DNA of 64,000 bases from Streptomyces sp. NBC_01445. GTDB taxonomy: Bacteria; Actinomycetota; Actinomycetes; Streptomycetales; Streptomycetaceae. The position numbers and the translations under genes are program-made. The stretch covers positions 5,815,501 through 5,879,500 of the forward strand of contig NZ_CP109485.1 in NCBI RefSeq assembly GCF_035918235.1, read 5' to 3'. The notes beneath the pieces were generated by a model that was given only the letters and a program-made list of their open reading frames with translations, was not told where the DNA came from and made no database searches. Shown here piece by piece: positions 1 through 8,680 of the stretch (within the stretch, counting starts at the first letter, position 1; the number at the start of each line of letters is the position of its first letter).

Positions 1-84
1 CTGCATCTCAAGCGGGCCTGGGTGCGCGCCGGGACGGGCCGTACGGCGCGCGAGACGGAGGAGGAGCTGGCGGCGGCGCTGTGA
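1..84 (+). CDS. C-terminal end of an unidentified protein (partial)
   Basis: Frame 1 is open from the first base of the window to a TGA at 82-84 and gives the last 27 residues of a protein. The tail is charged and alanine-rich, ending ETEEELAAAL, a normal Streptomyces C-terminus. Codon use has the expected G/C in third positions. No domain can be recognised in so short a piece, so no function is proposed. Confidence 0.6.
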   Translation: MHLKRAWVRAGTGRTARETEEELAAAL

Positions 85-511
85 CGTCCGGGGCCGCGCT
101 CAGGGCGGGGCGAACCCATGTACGGAGGGTCACGGAACGTCGATATCGGGTTGTGTCCTGCGCGGGACTCGTCACGGCACGGAGTCGGGGTCCCGCTCGG
201 GTACCTTGTGTGGGATGCGAGTGGTTCCGAGTCCGAGCCATCCCGGTGTTGCCCCTGAGGCGGCTCCGGATCCGGCGATGCGCGCCGTTCGCAGCGCATG
301 GGAGGGCCGCACGCCCGCCCGTTCGACTCCCCGCAGGACGCGTCGCACAGTATGGCGCACGCGTACTCCTTCGCGCTGGAATATGCCCGAAGCGCTTGTT
401 GGGGTGACTGTACGTCAACCATGCTGTCTCCCAAGGGGATCACGGTCCGTGAGCTCCTTGACTTGTCACAGTCCCGAGGCGTTGTGTCCGCCGGTTCGGA
501 TGGTGTGAGCG
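85..511. other. Intergenic region with no convincing gene
   Basis: These 427 bases separate the truncated first gene from the ATPase at 512. Open frames exist on both strands but lack a ribosome binding site and sensible codon bias. One stretch in frame 1 near 421-510 translates to residues resembling the start of a PucR-type N-terminal domain (ITVRELLDL), without the rest of that domain; it is treated under findings. The sequence just before 512 presumably carries the ATPase promoter, but I cannot assign boxes. Confidence 0.4.
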
Positions 512-973
512 GTGCAGGTGCTTCAAGTTCAGCTGGAGGTCGGGGCGGATCCCGCGGAGGTGGGGCGAGCCCGCAGGTGGGCGCGCTCGCGCCTCGCAGG
601 GTCGGGGATAGAGGCCGATGAGCCACTGGCGGAGACGCTCATCCTGATCGTCTCCGAGCTCGTCACCAACGCCGTGGTGCACACCGGCTGTCCGGCCGTC
701 CTGCGCATGCTGCTGCCGGGCGTCCCGGCGGAGGCCAGCGCCGGCACGGTCCGCGTGGAGGTGGCCGACGCCAGCGACCGGCCCCCCGCGCCGCGGCACG
801 CCGACGGGGACGAGACCAACGGCCGCGGCCTGGAACTCGTCGACGGTCTGGCGGACCGCTGGGGCTGGCGGCCCGAGGGCACGGGCAAGGCCATCTGGTG
901 CGAGATCGACCGCTGCGGCGCGCAGGGCGCGGGGGCGGGGACGTATCAGGGGATGGCGTACGAGGCCGTGTAG
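512..973 (+). CDS. ATP-binding protein, HATPase_c (anti-sigma-factor/RsbW-like)
   Basis: This 153-residue protein is a stand-alone GHKL-type ATPase domain of the kind abundant in Streptomyces. The N box is visible as ISELVTNAVVH-like residues (VSELVTNAVVHTG, about 46-58). The G1/G2 region follows as VADASDRPP and GRGLELVDGLADRWG, and it ends in the common GKAIWCEI strand. Such proteins usually act as anti-sigma factors or serine kinases on anti-anti-sigma factors, or as partners of HTH/DUF397 regulators. The GTG start at 512 is the first start that preserves the whole domain. No anti-sigma antagonist gene lies next to it, so its partner is unknown. Confidence 0.85.
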   Translation: MQVLQVQLEVGADPAEVGRARRWARSRLAGSGIEADEPLAETLILIVSELVTNAVVHTGCPAVLRMLLPGVPAEASAGTVRVEVADASDRPPAPRHADGDETNGRGLELVDGLADRWGWRPEGTGKAIWCEIDRCGAQGAGAGTYQGMAYEAV

Positions 974-1326
974 TCCGCCTCCCGGTGCGTCAGTTCCGAC
1001 TTCCGGTGCGCCGGCGTGCCTCGCCGTTCCCCGGTGTGCGTCGGTTCGCGCCGGGCGTGCGCCGTCATAAAAGTCACATAACTGGCAAATCTCCTTACGG
1101 GTGTTGACGCCGGGTGTCCGTTTGATCACGCTTGTGGTCAGCGATTCGTGGCGAGGGGACGCCAAGGGTTCCGGTGACGGGAGCCCACGGTGAGTACGGG
1201 TCGTGCCGCGGCGGGCGGCTCTCCCAGAGGCCGGGGGAGCAGGGCCCGGGCGCCGGGGCCCGGACGGCGGTGCGAGCGCATCGCCGTCCGGGCCTGAACT
1301 CGCCTACGGGGCAAGCCTCTTGATGC
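974..1326. other. Convergent intergenic region
   Basis: This region lies between the 3' ends of the ATPase and the cyclase-family gene. It contains a comparatively AT-rich patch near 1066-1100 and a strong GC hairpin at 1257-1294. I see no credible gene in it. Confidence 0.5.
1257..1294. terminator. Bidirectional hairpin terminator candidate
   Basis: A perfect 13-bp stem (arms 1257-1269 and 1282-1294) encloses a 12-base loop. It sits between two convergent genes, 33 bp past the stop of the minus-strand cyclase gene. There is no U tract, which is usual for Streptomyces terminators. Confidence 0.6.
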
Positions 1327-2253
1327 CTAAAGGATCGCGACCGGGGCCACGGGTGTGCCCGTGCCGCCCACGAAGGGCTCGGGCATCGCCGACAGCAGGA
1401 ACGCGTAGCGCGCATCTTGTGCACAGGCTGTGGACAAGTTCTCCAGATTCCAGTTCTGGCCCTGGATCATGCCCATTTCGACCAGGTCGAGGGCGTGCAC
1501 CGGCAGCCAGAGGTTCTCGTGCTCCGGCGGGAAGATCTCGAAGGTGAGGGTGTCGTTCGCGACGGCGGCCACGTCGCGCGCGTGGAACCACTCGGGCGTG
1601 CGCACGGACAGGCCGGGGGACGGATAGCCGTACGCGTGCTTGTCGCCCGCGAGATACGTCTGGATCTGGCCGGTGCGGACGAGGACGATGTCGCCGGCGC
1701 GGACGGTGACGTGGCCGAACTCCTCGGCCTCGGACAGGTCTTCGGGGGTCACGGCGTGGTCGCCGGGCAGCCGGTCCACGCCCTTCGCCGCCGCGACGTC
1801 GAGCAGGACGCCGCGCGAGACGATGTACGGGGCCTTGTCGATGCCGCTGAACCGGGCGCCGCCGTGCGCCGTGATCGTGTCGGCGGGGCGGCCGTTGTAG
1901 ATCCGGCCCGAGTGCGAGATGTGGGTGAGGGCGTCCCAGTGTGTGGCCGCCTGGAGCCCCATGGTCACCGCGTCGTCGCTGGTGGCGACGGTGCCGGGGC
2001 CGAACAGCTCGTGGTTGATCTGCACCATGGTGTGGAGCGGGTTGACGCGGCCCGGGATCAGTCCGGTCTGCACCCCGTCCTCCTTGAGGGGCAGCGCGAG
2101 CGGTACCCGGCGGCCCGTGCGGACGGTCGACGCGGCCTCGCGCACGACCTCGTCGGTGACCAGATTGAGCGTGCCGATCTCGTCGTCGGCGCCCCAACGT
2201 CCCCAGTTGTTGACGCGCTTGGCCATCTCGTGGAACTCGGCAGGCAACGACAT
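1327..2253 (-). CDS. Cyclase family protein (kynurenine formamidase-like metal hydrolase)
   Basis: The 308-residue protein belongs to the cyclase/formamidase family (PF04199), metal-dependent hydrolases that act on amides, lactones or strained esters. The characteristic metal-binding motif is present as THWDALTHISHSG about one third along, and a C-terminal HALDLVEMGMIQGQN segment matches the family. The ATG at 2253 is chosen because a GGGGAG ribosome binding site lies 5 bases upstream. A longer form starting at 2295 is possible but would run into the operator. The gene diverges from the SDR operon at 2338, with a palindromic operator (2300-2316) between them, so the two units are probably co-regulated. 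The substrate is not predictable; a ring-opening or ester-hydrolysis step in the neighbouring pathway is an inference. Confidence 0.88.
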   Translation of the reverse strand: MSLPAEFHEMAKRVNNWGRWGADDEIGTLNLVTDEVVREAASTVRTGRRVPLALPLKEDGVQTGLIPGRVNPLHTMVQINHELFGPGTVATSDDAVTMGLQAATHWDALTHISHSGRIYNGRPADTITAHGGARFSGIDKAPYIVSRGVLLDVAAAKGVDRLPGDHAVTPEDLSEAEEFGHVTVRAGDIVLVRTGQIQTYLAGDKHAYGYPSPGLSVRTPEWFHARDVAAVANDTLTFEIFPPEHENLWLPVHALDLVEMGMIQGQNWNLENLSTACAQDARYAFLLSAMPEPFVGGTGTPVAPVAIL

Positions 2254-2299
2254 GAGTGCTCCCCGGGGCTTGTCTTCCAGTGTCTGACGGGTCATAGAA

Positions 2300-2316
2300 T
2301 CTAACGGTCCGTCAGA
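2300..2316. promoter_or_regulatory. Palindromic operator, catabolic regulon site 1
   Basis: TCTAACGGTCCGTCAGA is a near-perfect 17-bp palindrome matching the window-wide motif CTGACGnnnCGTCAG. It lies between divergent genes starting at 2253 (-) and 2338 (+). Confidence 0.7.
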
Positions 2317-2337
2317 AACCGCGGGAAGGGGCCGGAC

Positions 2338-3249
2338 GTGGGGAACTTCTTGGCAGGCAAGGTGGTGGCTGTCACCGGGGCCGGGCGCGGCATCGGCAGG
2401 GCCGTCGCGCTCGCCTGCGCCGCCGAGGGCGCACGGGTCGTCGTCAACGACTACGGGGTGTCCATCGAGGGCGGCGAACCGGCGAGCGAGATCGCCGAGT
2501 CCGTCGTCAAGGAGATCGAGGCATCCGGGGGCGAGGCCGTCGCCGTCGCCGACGACATCTCGACCATGGCGGGCGGTCAGCGGATCGTCGACGTGGCGCT
2601 CGCCCGGTACGGGCGGATCGACGGCGTCGTGTGCGTCGCCGGGATCCTGCGCGAGCGGATGCTGTTCAACATGTCCGAGCAGGAGTGGGACCCGGTGGTC
2701 GCCACGCACCTGAAGGGCACGTTCACCGTGTTCCGGGCGGCGTCCGCCGTCATGCGCAAGCAGGGGTCGGGCACGCTCATCGGTTTCACCAGCGGCAACC
2801 ACCAGGGATCCGTGGCGCAGGCCAACTACAGCGCCGCCAAGGGCGGGATCATCTCGCTCGTGCGCAGCGCCGCGCTCGGGCTGCACAAGTACGGCGTCAC
2901 GGCGAACGCGGTCGCGCCCGTCGCCCGTACGCGGATGTCGGCGAACGTGCCCATGGAGCTCAAGGAGATCGGGGAGCCGGAGGACGTCGCCGCGCTCGTC
3001 GTCTATCTGCTCAGCGAACGCGCCCGTGCCGAGAAGATCACCGGACAGGTGTACACGATCGCCGGGCCCAAGATCGCGGTCTGGGCCCAGCCGAGGGAGC
3101 TGCGCTCGGGCTACGCGGAGGGCGGCTGGACGCCGGACAAGATCGCGGACTTCCTGCCGGGCACCGTGGGCGTCGATCCGATGCCGATGCTCGCGCAGTT
3201 GGAGGCGATGGCCGAGGCGGCCGCCGCGAAAGCGCGGCCCAATCAGTGA
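2338..3249 (+). CDS. SDR family oxidoreductase (3-hydroxyacyl-CoA dehydrogenase-like)
   Basis: The 303-residue protein is a classical short-chain dehydrogenase. The NAD(P) glycine motif TGAGRGIGRA is near residues 14-23, an NDYG segment follows beta-2, and the active-site YSAAKGG is near residue 163. An Asn in place of the usual acidic residue and an insertion after beta-2 resemble the N-terminal dehydrogenase domain of multifunctional beta-oxidation enzymes (HSD17B4 type), and the C-terminus is extended by about 50 residues. A 3-hydroxyacyl-CoA dehydrogenase role is therefore likely but inferred. The GTG at 2338 follows a GGGAAGGGG site. The gene leads an operon with the acyl-CoA dehydrogenase (24-bp gap) and alcohol dehydrogenase, behind operator 2300-2316. 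Confidence 0.88.
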   Translation: MGNFLAGKVVAVTGAGRGIGRAVALACAAEGARVVVNDYGVSIEGGEPASEIAESVVKEIEASGGEAVAVADDISTMAGGQRIVDVALARYGRIDGVVCVAGILRERMLFNMSEQEWDPVVATHLKGTFTVFRAASAVMRKQGSGTLIGFTSGNHQGSVAQANYSAAKGGIISLVRSAALGLHKYGVTANAVAPVARTRMSANVPMELKEIGEPEDVAALVVYLLSERARAEKITGQVYTIAGPKIAVWAQPRELRSGYAEGGWTPDKIADFLPGTVGVDPMPMLAQLEAMAEAAAAKARPNQ

Positions 3250-3273
3250 CGTCGAGGCCGGGGGCGGAGGCGC

Positions 3274-4476
3274 GTGGTGGAGTTCGGGTTCGGGGATGAG
3301 GACGAGGCGTTCCGGCGGGAGGCCCGCGCGTGGCTCGCGGAGCACCTCACCGGTGAGTACGCCGTCGCCCGGGGGCGCGGCGGGCCCGGGAGCGAGCACG
3401 AGGACGCCGGCGTACGGCGGTCCTGGGAGCGGGAGTTGGGCGCGTCCGGGTGGATCGGGCTCGGCTGGCAGCGCGACGGGTACGGCAACCGGGTCGCCTC
3501 ACCGACCCAGCAGGTCGTCTGGGCCGAGGAGTACGCGCGGGCCCGCGCGCCCGCACGCCACGGGCACATCGGCGAGAACCTGCTCGCCCCGACCCTGATC
3601 GCGTACGGCGACGAGGAGCAGCAGCGGCGCTTCCTGCCGCCGGTCGCCTCCGGCGAGGAGCTGTGGTGCCAGGGCTACAGCGAGCCCGGTGCCGGTTCCG
3701 ACCTCGCGAACCTGCGCACGACCGCCGTACGTGACGGGGACACGTACCGTGTCACCGGGCAGAAGGTGTGGACGTCGCTCGCGCACGAGGCCGACTGGTG
3801 CTTCGTGCTCGCGCGCACCGAGGCCGGGTCGCGGCGTCATCACGGCCTGTCGTTCCTCCTCGTGCCGATGGACCAGCCGGGCCGGATCGAGGTGCGGCCC
3901 ATCCGGCAGCTGACCGGCACGGCTGAGTTCAACGAGGTGTTCTTCGACGGGGCGCACGCGCGCGTGGAGCACGTCGTCGGCGGCGAGGGGAACGGCTGGC
4001 GGGTCGCGATGGGGCTGCTCGCCCTGGAGCGCGGCGTCTCGACGCTCGCCCAGCAGATCGGGTTCGCCGCCGAACTCGCCGAGGTCGTACGGACCGCGGT
4101 GCGTACGGGCGCGGCCGACGACCCGCTGTTCAGGGACCGCCTCGTACGGCAGTGGGCCGAGCTGCGGGTCATGCGGTTCAACGCGCTGCGCACGCTCGGT
4201 GGCGCGCAGGACCCGGGCGCCCCGAGCGTCGCCAAGCTCCTGTGGGGCCGCTGGCATCAGCGTCTGGGCGAACTCGCCCTCCAGGCGCGGGGCGCGCTCG
4301 CCGCCGCCGGGCCCGGGGACTGGACGCCTGACAGTCCGTACGAACTCGACGCCGCACAGCGGCTGTTCCTCTTCAGCCGGGCCGACACGATCTACGGCGG
4401 CTCGGACGAGATCCAGCGCAACATCATCGCCGAGCGCGTGCTCGGGCTGCCCAGGGAGACGAGGGAGTCGTCATGA
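3274..4476 (+). CDS. Acyl-CoA dehydrogenase
   Basis: The 400-residue, full-length flavoprotein of the acyl-CoA dehydrogenase family would perform FAD-dependent alpha,beta-desaturation of an acyl-CoA and pass electrons to ETF. The middle domain shows the FAD-contacting segment YSEPGAGSDLANLRT and the KVWTSLAHEADW strand. The C-terminal helical domain ends with YGGSDEIQRNIIAERVLGLP, the usual family signature. It starts with GTG after a GGCGGAGG site and its last codons overlap the ATG of the downstream alcohol dehydrogenase (ATGA). It resembles the FadE subfamily that handles branched or ring-containing acyl-CoAs, but chain specificity cannot be read from sequence alone. Confidence 0.92.
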   Translation: MVEFGFGDEDEAFRREARAWLAEHLTGEYAVARGRGGPGSEHEDAGVRRSWERELGASGWIGLGWQRDGYGNRVASPTQQVVWAEEYARARAPARHGHIGENLLAPTLIAYGDEEQQRRFLPPVASGEELWCQGYSEPGAGSDLANLRTTAVRDGDTYRVTGQKVWTSLAHEADWCFVLARTEAGSRRHHGLSFLLVPMDQPGRIEVRPIRQLTGTAEFNEVFFDGAHARVEHVVGGEGNGWRVAMGLLALERGVSTLAQQIGFAAELAEVVRTAVRTGAADDPLFRDRLVRQWAELRVMRFNALRTLGGAQDPGAPSVAKLLWGRWHQRLGELALQARGALAAAGPGDWTPDSPYELDAAQRLFLFSRADTIYGGSDEIQRNIIAERVLGLPRETRESS

Positions 4477-5522
4477 GGGGTGTCGTGTTCGACGGGGTCC
4501 GGGCCGACGTGGTCGACGATCTCGAGATACGCGATCCGGGACCGGGCGAGGTGCTCGTCGACGTCGCCGCCGCCGGGCTGTGCCACAGCGACCTGTCGGT
4601 GATCGACGGGACTATTCCGTTCCCGGCGCCGGTCGTGCTCGGGCACGAGGGCGCGGGCGTCGTGGAGGCCGTCGGCGCGGGCGTCACGCATGTGGCGCCC
4701 GGGGACCATGTGGCGCTGTCCACGCTCGCCAACTGCGGCGCCTGCGCGGACTGCGACCGGGGGCGGCCGACCATGTGCCGCAAGGCGATCGGGAGGCCCA
4801 CGCAGCCGTTCTCGCGGGGCGGCACACCGCTCTACCAGTTCGCCGCGAACTCCTCGTTCGCCGAACGGACCGTCGTGAAGGCCGTGCAGGCCGTGCCGAT
4901 CCCCGCCGATATCCCGCTGACGTCGGCCGCGCTCATGGGGTGCGGGGTGCTGACCGGCGTCGGCGCCGTCCTCAACCGGGCGCGCGTCGGCCAGGGCGAC
5001 ACCGTCGTCGTCATCGGGACCGGCGGGATCGGCCTCAATGTGCTCCAGGGCGCCCGGATCGCGGGCGCGTCCAGGATCGTCGCCGTCGACGCGAACCCCG
5101 ACAAGGAGGCGGTGGCGCGGCAGTTCGGCGCGACGGACTTCCTGACCTCGGCCGCCGGGGTCAGGGACGTCCTGCCGCACGGCGCCGACCACGTCTTCGA
5201 GTGCGTCGGCCGCGTCGAGCTGGTCCGCCAGGCCGTCGACCTCCTCGACCGGCACGGCCAGGCCGTACTCCTCGGCATGCCGGGCGCCGACGCGGAGGCG
5301 TCCTTCGTCGTCGCCTCGCTCTTCCTCGACAAGTCCATCCTGGGCTGCCGCTACGGCTCTTCGCGGCCCCAGCGCGACATCAGGCTCTACGCCGACCTGT
5401 ACCGCCAGGGCCGGCTGCTGCTCGACGAGCTGGTCACGGAGACGTACCCGGTCGAGGACTTCGCGAAGGCGGCACAGGACGCGCAGCAGGGGAGGGTGGC
5501 GCGGGGGGTGCTGGTGTTCTGA
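4473..5522 (+). CDS. Zinc-dependent alcohol dehydrogenase (MDR family)
   Basis: The 349-residue medium-chain dehydrogenase carries the catalytic zinc motif GHEGAGVVEAVG, with a preceding Cys in AAGLCHSD. The structural zinc site is CGACADCDRGRPTMC and the coenzyme-binding motif is GTGGIGLNVLQGA, followed by an acidic VDAN segment that favours NAD. It is closest in feel to mycobacterial AdhD/formaldehyde-type alcohol dehydrogenases. The start overlaps the stop of the acyl-CoA dehydrogenase, so translation is probably coupled in a three-gene operon. An alcohol-to-aldehyde or ketone conversion on the same catabolic substrate is a reasonable inference. Confidence 0.9.
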   Translation: MRGVVFDGVRADVVDDLEIRDPGPGEVLVDVAAAGLCHSDLSVIDGTIPFPAPVVLGHEGAGVVEAVGAGVTHVAPGDHVALSTLANCGACADCDRGRPTMCRKAIGRPTQPFSRGGTPLYQFAANSSFAERTVVKAVQAVPIPADIPLTSAALMGCGVLTGVGAVLNRARVGQGDTVVVIGTGGIGLNVLQGARIAGASRIVAVDANPDKEAVARQFGATDFLTSAAGVRDVLPHGADHVFECVGRVELVRQAVDLLDRHGQAVLLGMPGADAEASFVVASLFLDKSILGCRYGSSRPQRDIRLYADLYRQGRLLLDELVTETYPVEDFAKAAQDAQQGRVARGVLVF

Positions 5523-5529
5523 GCCGGGC

Positions 5530-6552
5530 CTACGTGTTCTGCATCGCGCCCTGCACGGTCGTGGCGTGGAACGTGCGGCGGTACGCCGTCGGCGTCACGC
5601 CCAGTGCCGCCTGGAGGTGCTGCCGCATCGACTGCGCCGTGCCGAAGCCCGACTCGCGCGCCACCTGGTCCATCGACAGGTCGCTCGACTCCAGGAGGTG
5701 CCGGGCCCGCTCCACCCGCTGCTGGGTGAGCCACTGGCCCGGGCTGACGCCGGCCTCTTCGCGGAAGCGGCGCGTGAAGGTGCGTACCGACATCGCCTCC
5801 TGGGCGGCCAGGTCGCGCAGCTGGAGCGGTTCGTGAAGGTGGGCGAGCGCCCAGGCGCGCGCCTTCGTCGTCGTCGCGAGCTGGGGTTCGGGGACGGGGC
5901 GGTGGATGTACTGGGCCTGCCCGCCGTCGCGGTGGGGCGGGACGACGGTGTGGCGGGCCACCTCGTTGGCCACCGCCGTGCCGTGGTCCCGGCGGACCAG
6001 GTGCAGGCAGAGGTCGATGCCCGCGGCGACGCCGGCCGACGTCAGGACGTCCCCGTCGTCGATGTACAGGACGTCCGCGTCGACCTTGATCTCGGGGAAG
6101 AGCCGCTGGAAGTGTTCCGCCGACGTCCAGTGAGTGGTCGCCGGGCGCCCGTCCAGATAGCCGGCCGCCGCGAGGACGTAGCTGCCGGTGCAGATCGACA
6201 CCATCCGTGTACCGGTCCTGACCTGCGCGAAGGCCGCCGCCAGCTCGTCGGTGAGTACGCCCTCGTCGACGACGGGGCCGAGCTCGTACGACGCGGGCAC
6301 GACCACGGTGTCCGCGGTGGCGAGCGCCTCCGGGCCGTTTCTGATCAGGACGGCGAAGTCGGCGTCCGTCTCCACGGGGCCGGGTTCCCTGACCGAGCAC
6401 GTCACGACCTCGTAGAGCGGCCGGCCCGCGGAGTCCTTGGCGCGGCTGAAGATGCGCTGGGTGATGCCGAGTTCGAAGGGGAGCACGCCGTCGAGGGCCA
6501 GGACGACCACACGGTGGGGGCGCTGCGTTCGGGGCGCGGGAGTCTCGGGCAT
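5530..6552 (-). CDS. GlxA-type AraC family transcriptional regulator
   Basis: The 340-residue protein has an N-terminal DJ-1/PfpI-like domain (about residues 12-180, starting with VVVLALDGVLPFELGI and containing the nucleophile-elbow-like VSICTGSYVLAAAG) and a C-terminal AraC DNA-binding domain with two helix-turn-helix units (EAMSVRTFTRRFREEAG, then LSMDQVARESGFGTAQSMRQHL). This architecture defines the GlxA group. The start at 6552 excludes an upstream extension that has no ribosome binding site. It converges with the alcohol dehydrogenase and diverges from the MFS transporter at 6627, which it may regulate. The ligand is unknown. Confidence 0.9.
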   Translation of the reverse strand: MPETPAPRTQRPHRVVVLALDGVLPFELGITQRIFSRAKDSAGRPLYEVVTCSVREPGPVETDADFAVLIRNGPEALATADTVVVPASYELGPVVDEGVLTDELAAAFAQVRTGTRMVSICTGSYVLAAAGYLDGRPATTHWTSAEHFQRLFPEIKVDADVLYIDDGDVLTSAGVAAGIDLCLHLVRRDHGTAVANEVARHTVVPPHRDGGQAQYIHRPVPEPQLATTTKARAWALAHLHEPLQLRDLAAQEAMSVRTFTRRFREEAGVSPGQWLTQQRVERARHLLESSDLSMDQVARESGFGTAQSMRQHLQAALGVTPTAYRRTFHATTVQGAMQNT

Positions 6553-6626
6553 GGCTCCGAGTGTATGGCCCGATCCTAGCGAAGGCTGTCTTTCGGGCCA
6601 CTCGCCCGGAGCGGGTCCGTGATCCG

Positions 6627-7979
6627 ATGCTGTCTGCTGTGACGCACACAACCGACATCGACGCCGCGGCCAAGGGCTCGCCCGGCGCGGGCGCATCCCG
6701 TCCGCCCCGCCCCCGTCCCCGTATCCACCGCGCCTGGTTCGTGGCCGCCGTCACCTTCGTGACGATCATCGGAGCCGCCGCCTTCCGGTCCCTGCCGGGG
6801 CTCTTGATCGACCCGCTGAACGAGGAGTTCCACTGGTCGCGCGGCACCATCGGGCTCGCCGTCTCCATCAACCTCGCGCTCTACGGGCTGACCGCGCCCT
6901 TCGCCGCCGCCCTCATGGACCGGTTCGGCATCCGGCGCGTGGTCGCCGTCGCCCTGGTCGTCATAGCGGCCGGCTCCGGCCTGACCGTGTGGATGGACTC
7001 GGCCTGGCAGCTCCTGCTGTGCTGGGGCCTGCTCGTCGGACTCGGCTCCGGCTCGATGGCCCTCGCCTTCGCCGCGACCGTCACGAACCGGTGGTTCACC
7101 GCCCGGCGCGGGCTCGTCACCGGGATCCTCACGGCCGCTTCCGCGTCGGGGCAGCTCATCTTCCTGCCGCTGCTCTCGTGGATCGTCGAGGTGCACAAGT
7201 GGCGGCCCGCGGCCGTGACGGTGGCGCTCGCGGCCCTCGCCGTCGTGCCGTTCGTGTGGCTGCTGCTGCGCGACCACCCGGCCGACGTGGGGACCACCCC
7301 GTACGGCTCCTCGGAGTTCGTCGAGAAGCCGCCGCCCGTCACCGGGGCCGCCCGCCGCACCTTGAGCGTGCTCTTCAAGGCCGCCCGTACGGGTCCCTTC
7401 TGGCTGCTCGCCGGGACGTTCGCGATCTGCGGCGCCTCCACGAACGGGCTCGTCCAGACGCACTTCGTACCGGCCGCGCACGACCACGGGATGCCGATCA
7501 CCGCGGCGGCCTCGCTGCTCGCCGTGGTGGGGGTCTTCGACGTCGTCGGGACCGTGGCGTCGGGCTGGTTCACCGACCGCTTCGACCCGCGGCGGCTGCT
7601 CGCGGTGTACTACGCGCTGCGCGGGGTCTCCCTGCTGTTCCTGCCGATGCTCCTCGCCCCGTCCGTCCACCCGCCGATGATCTTCTTCATCGTCTTCTAC
7701 GGGCTCGACTGGGTCGCCACCGTGCCGCCCACCCTGGCCCTGTGCCGTGAGTACTACGGCGAGGACAGCGCGATCGTGTTCGGCTGGGTGCTCGCCTCGC
7801 ACCAGGTGGGCGCCGCGCTCGTCGCCTTCCTCGGCGGCGTCGCCCGTGACACGTTCGGCTCGTACGACGTCGTCTGGTACGCGTCCGGCGCGCTGTGCGC
7901 GGCGGCGGCCCTGATGGCGCTGGTCATCCGGCGCCGGAACGCCGATGCCGATGGCCTGCTGGTGGCCGACCTCGCCTGA
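6627..7979 (+). CDS. MFS transporter
   Basis: A roughly 450-residue major facilitator with 12 predicted membrane segments. Between segments 2 and 3 is the family motif region (ALMDRFGIRRV), and a second copy of this pattern, GWFTDRFDPRRLL, lies in the second half. A cytoplasmic loop separates the halves near residues 210-240. The ATG at 6627 is selected; a GTG at 6639 is the alternative. The protein resembles carriers of small carboxylates (monocarboxylate/oxalate-formate type). Its position beside a GlxA-type regulator and a catabolic block suggests uptake of the substrate or export of an intermediate, but this is not proven. Confidence 0.88.
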   Translation: MLSAVTHTTDIDAAAKGSPGAGASRPPRPRPRIHRAWFVAAVTFVTIIGAAAFRSLPGLLIDPLNEEFHWSRGTIGLAVSINLALYGLTAPFAAALMDRFGIRRVVAVALVVIAAGSGLTVWMDSAWQLLLCWGLLVGLGSGSMALAFAATVTNRWFTARRGLVTGILTAASASGQLIFLPLLSWIVEVHKWRPAAVTVALAALAVVPFVWLLLRDHPADVGTTPYGSSEFVEKPPPVTGAARRTLSVLFKAARTGPFWLLAGTFAICGASTNGLVQTHFVPAAHDHGMPITAAASLLAVVGVFDVVGTVASGWFTDRFDPRRLLAVYYALRGVSLLFLPMLLAPSVHPPMIFFIVFYGLDWVATVPPTLALCREYYGEDSAIVFGWVLASHQVGAALVAFLGGVARDTFGSYDVVWYASGALCAAAALMALVIRRRNADADGLLVADLA

Positions 7980-8597
7980 TCAGTGCTCGAAGCGGCCGAA
8001 CACGCCCTTGTGGAACAGCAGCGGGGACGCCTCGCCCTCCGTCGTCCCGAGCGCCTCCACCCGGCCCACCACGATGAGGTGGTCCCCGCCCGTGTGGACC
8101 GCGTGGATCGTGCAGTCGACCCACGCGGGTGCGCCCGCGAGCCGCGGCGAGCCCGTCACCGGCGCCGCGTCGTGCTCGACGCCCGCGAACTTGTCCGCGC
8201 CGCTCACCGCGAAGGACCGGCACAGCGCGCCCTGGTCCGCGCCCAGGACGTTCACGCAGAAGACGCCGGCGCTCGCGATGCGCGGCCAGGTCGTGGACGT
8301 ACGGGCCACCATGAACGCCACCAGTGGCGGGTCCAGGGAGAGCGAGGAGAAGGACTGGCAGGCGAAGCCGGCTGGGGGAGCGCCGGGGTGCGGGGGCGGC
8401 GCCGTGACGACCGTGACGCCGGTGGCGAAGTGGCCGAGGACGCGGCGGAACTCGCCGGGGTCCAGTGGCGCCCGCTCGTCCTCGCCCACCGCCCGTAGCT
8501 CCGGACGCGGCAGTGCGTCCACCGGCTCGGCCGACGTGGGCGCACCGACCGACCGGAGGTACCTGACCACCGTCGCTGCCATTCCTGCGTGTCCCAT
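7980..8597 (-). CDS. Flavin reductase family protein
   Basis: The 205-residue protein carries the flavin reductase-like (FMN-binding split barrel) domain: FRRVLGHFATGVTVVTA, then FACQSFSSLSLDPPLVAF, and a terminal LLFHKGVFGRF segment. Family members reduce free FMN/FAD for two-component monooxygenases, or act as the reductase of HsaB-type systems. An N-terminal extension of about 45 residues precedes the domain. The start at 8597 is chosen over 8582, whose purine-rich stretch abuts the ATG too closely. A clean operator (8615-8629) lies 18-32 bp upstream, so this gene has its own promoter although it follows the enoyl-CoA hydratase on the same strand. Confidence 0.87.
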   Translation of the reverse strand: MGHAGMAATVVRYLRSVGAPTSAEPVDALPRPELRAVGEDERAPLDPGEFRRVLGHFATGVTVVTAPPPHPGAPPAGFACQSFSSLSLDPPLVAFMVARTSTTWPRIASAGVFCVNVLGADQGALCRSFAVSGADKFAGVEHDAAPVTGSPRLAGAPAWVDCTIHAVHTGGDHLIVVGRVEALGTTEGEASPLLFHKGVFGRFEH

Positions 8598-8614
8598 CAC
8601 ACCTACGATTGAAG

Positions 8615-8629
8615 CTGACGATGCGTCAG
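8615..8629. promoter_or_regulatory. Palindromic operator, site 2
   Basis: CTGACGATGCGTCAG is a perfect match with both half-sites intact. It is located between the end of the enoyl-CoA hydratase gene and the start of the flavin reductase gene, both on the minus strand. Confidence 0.75.
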
Positions 8630-8680
8630 ATAGGAAGTGGTGGGCCCGAATTCGATGACGGCGGCCGGCTGCGAAGTCGG

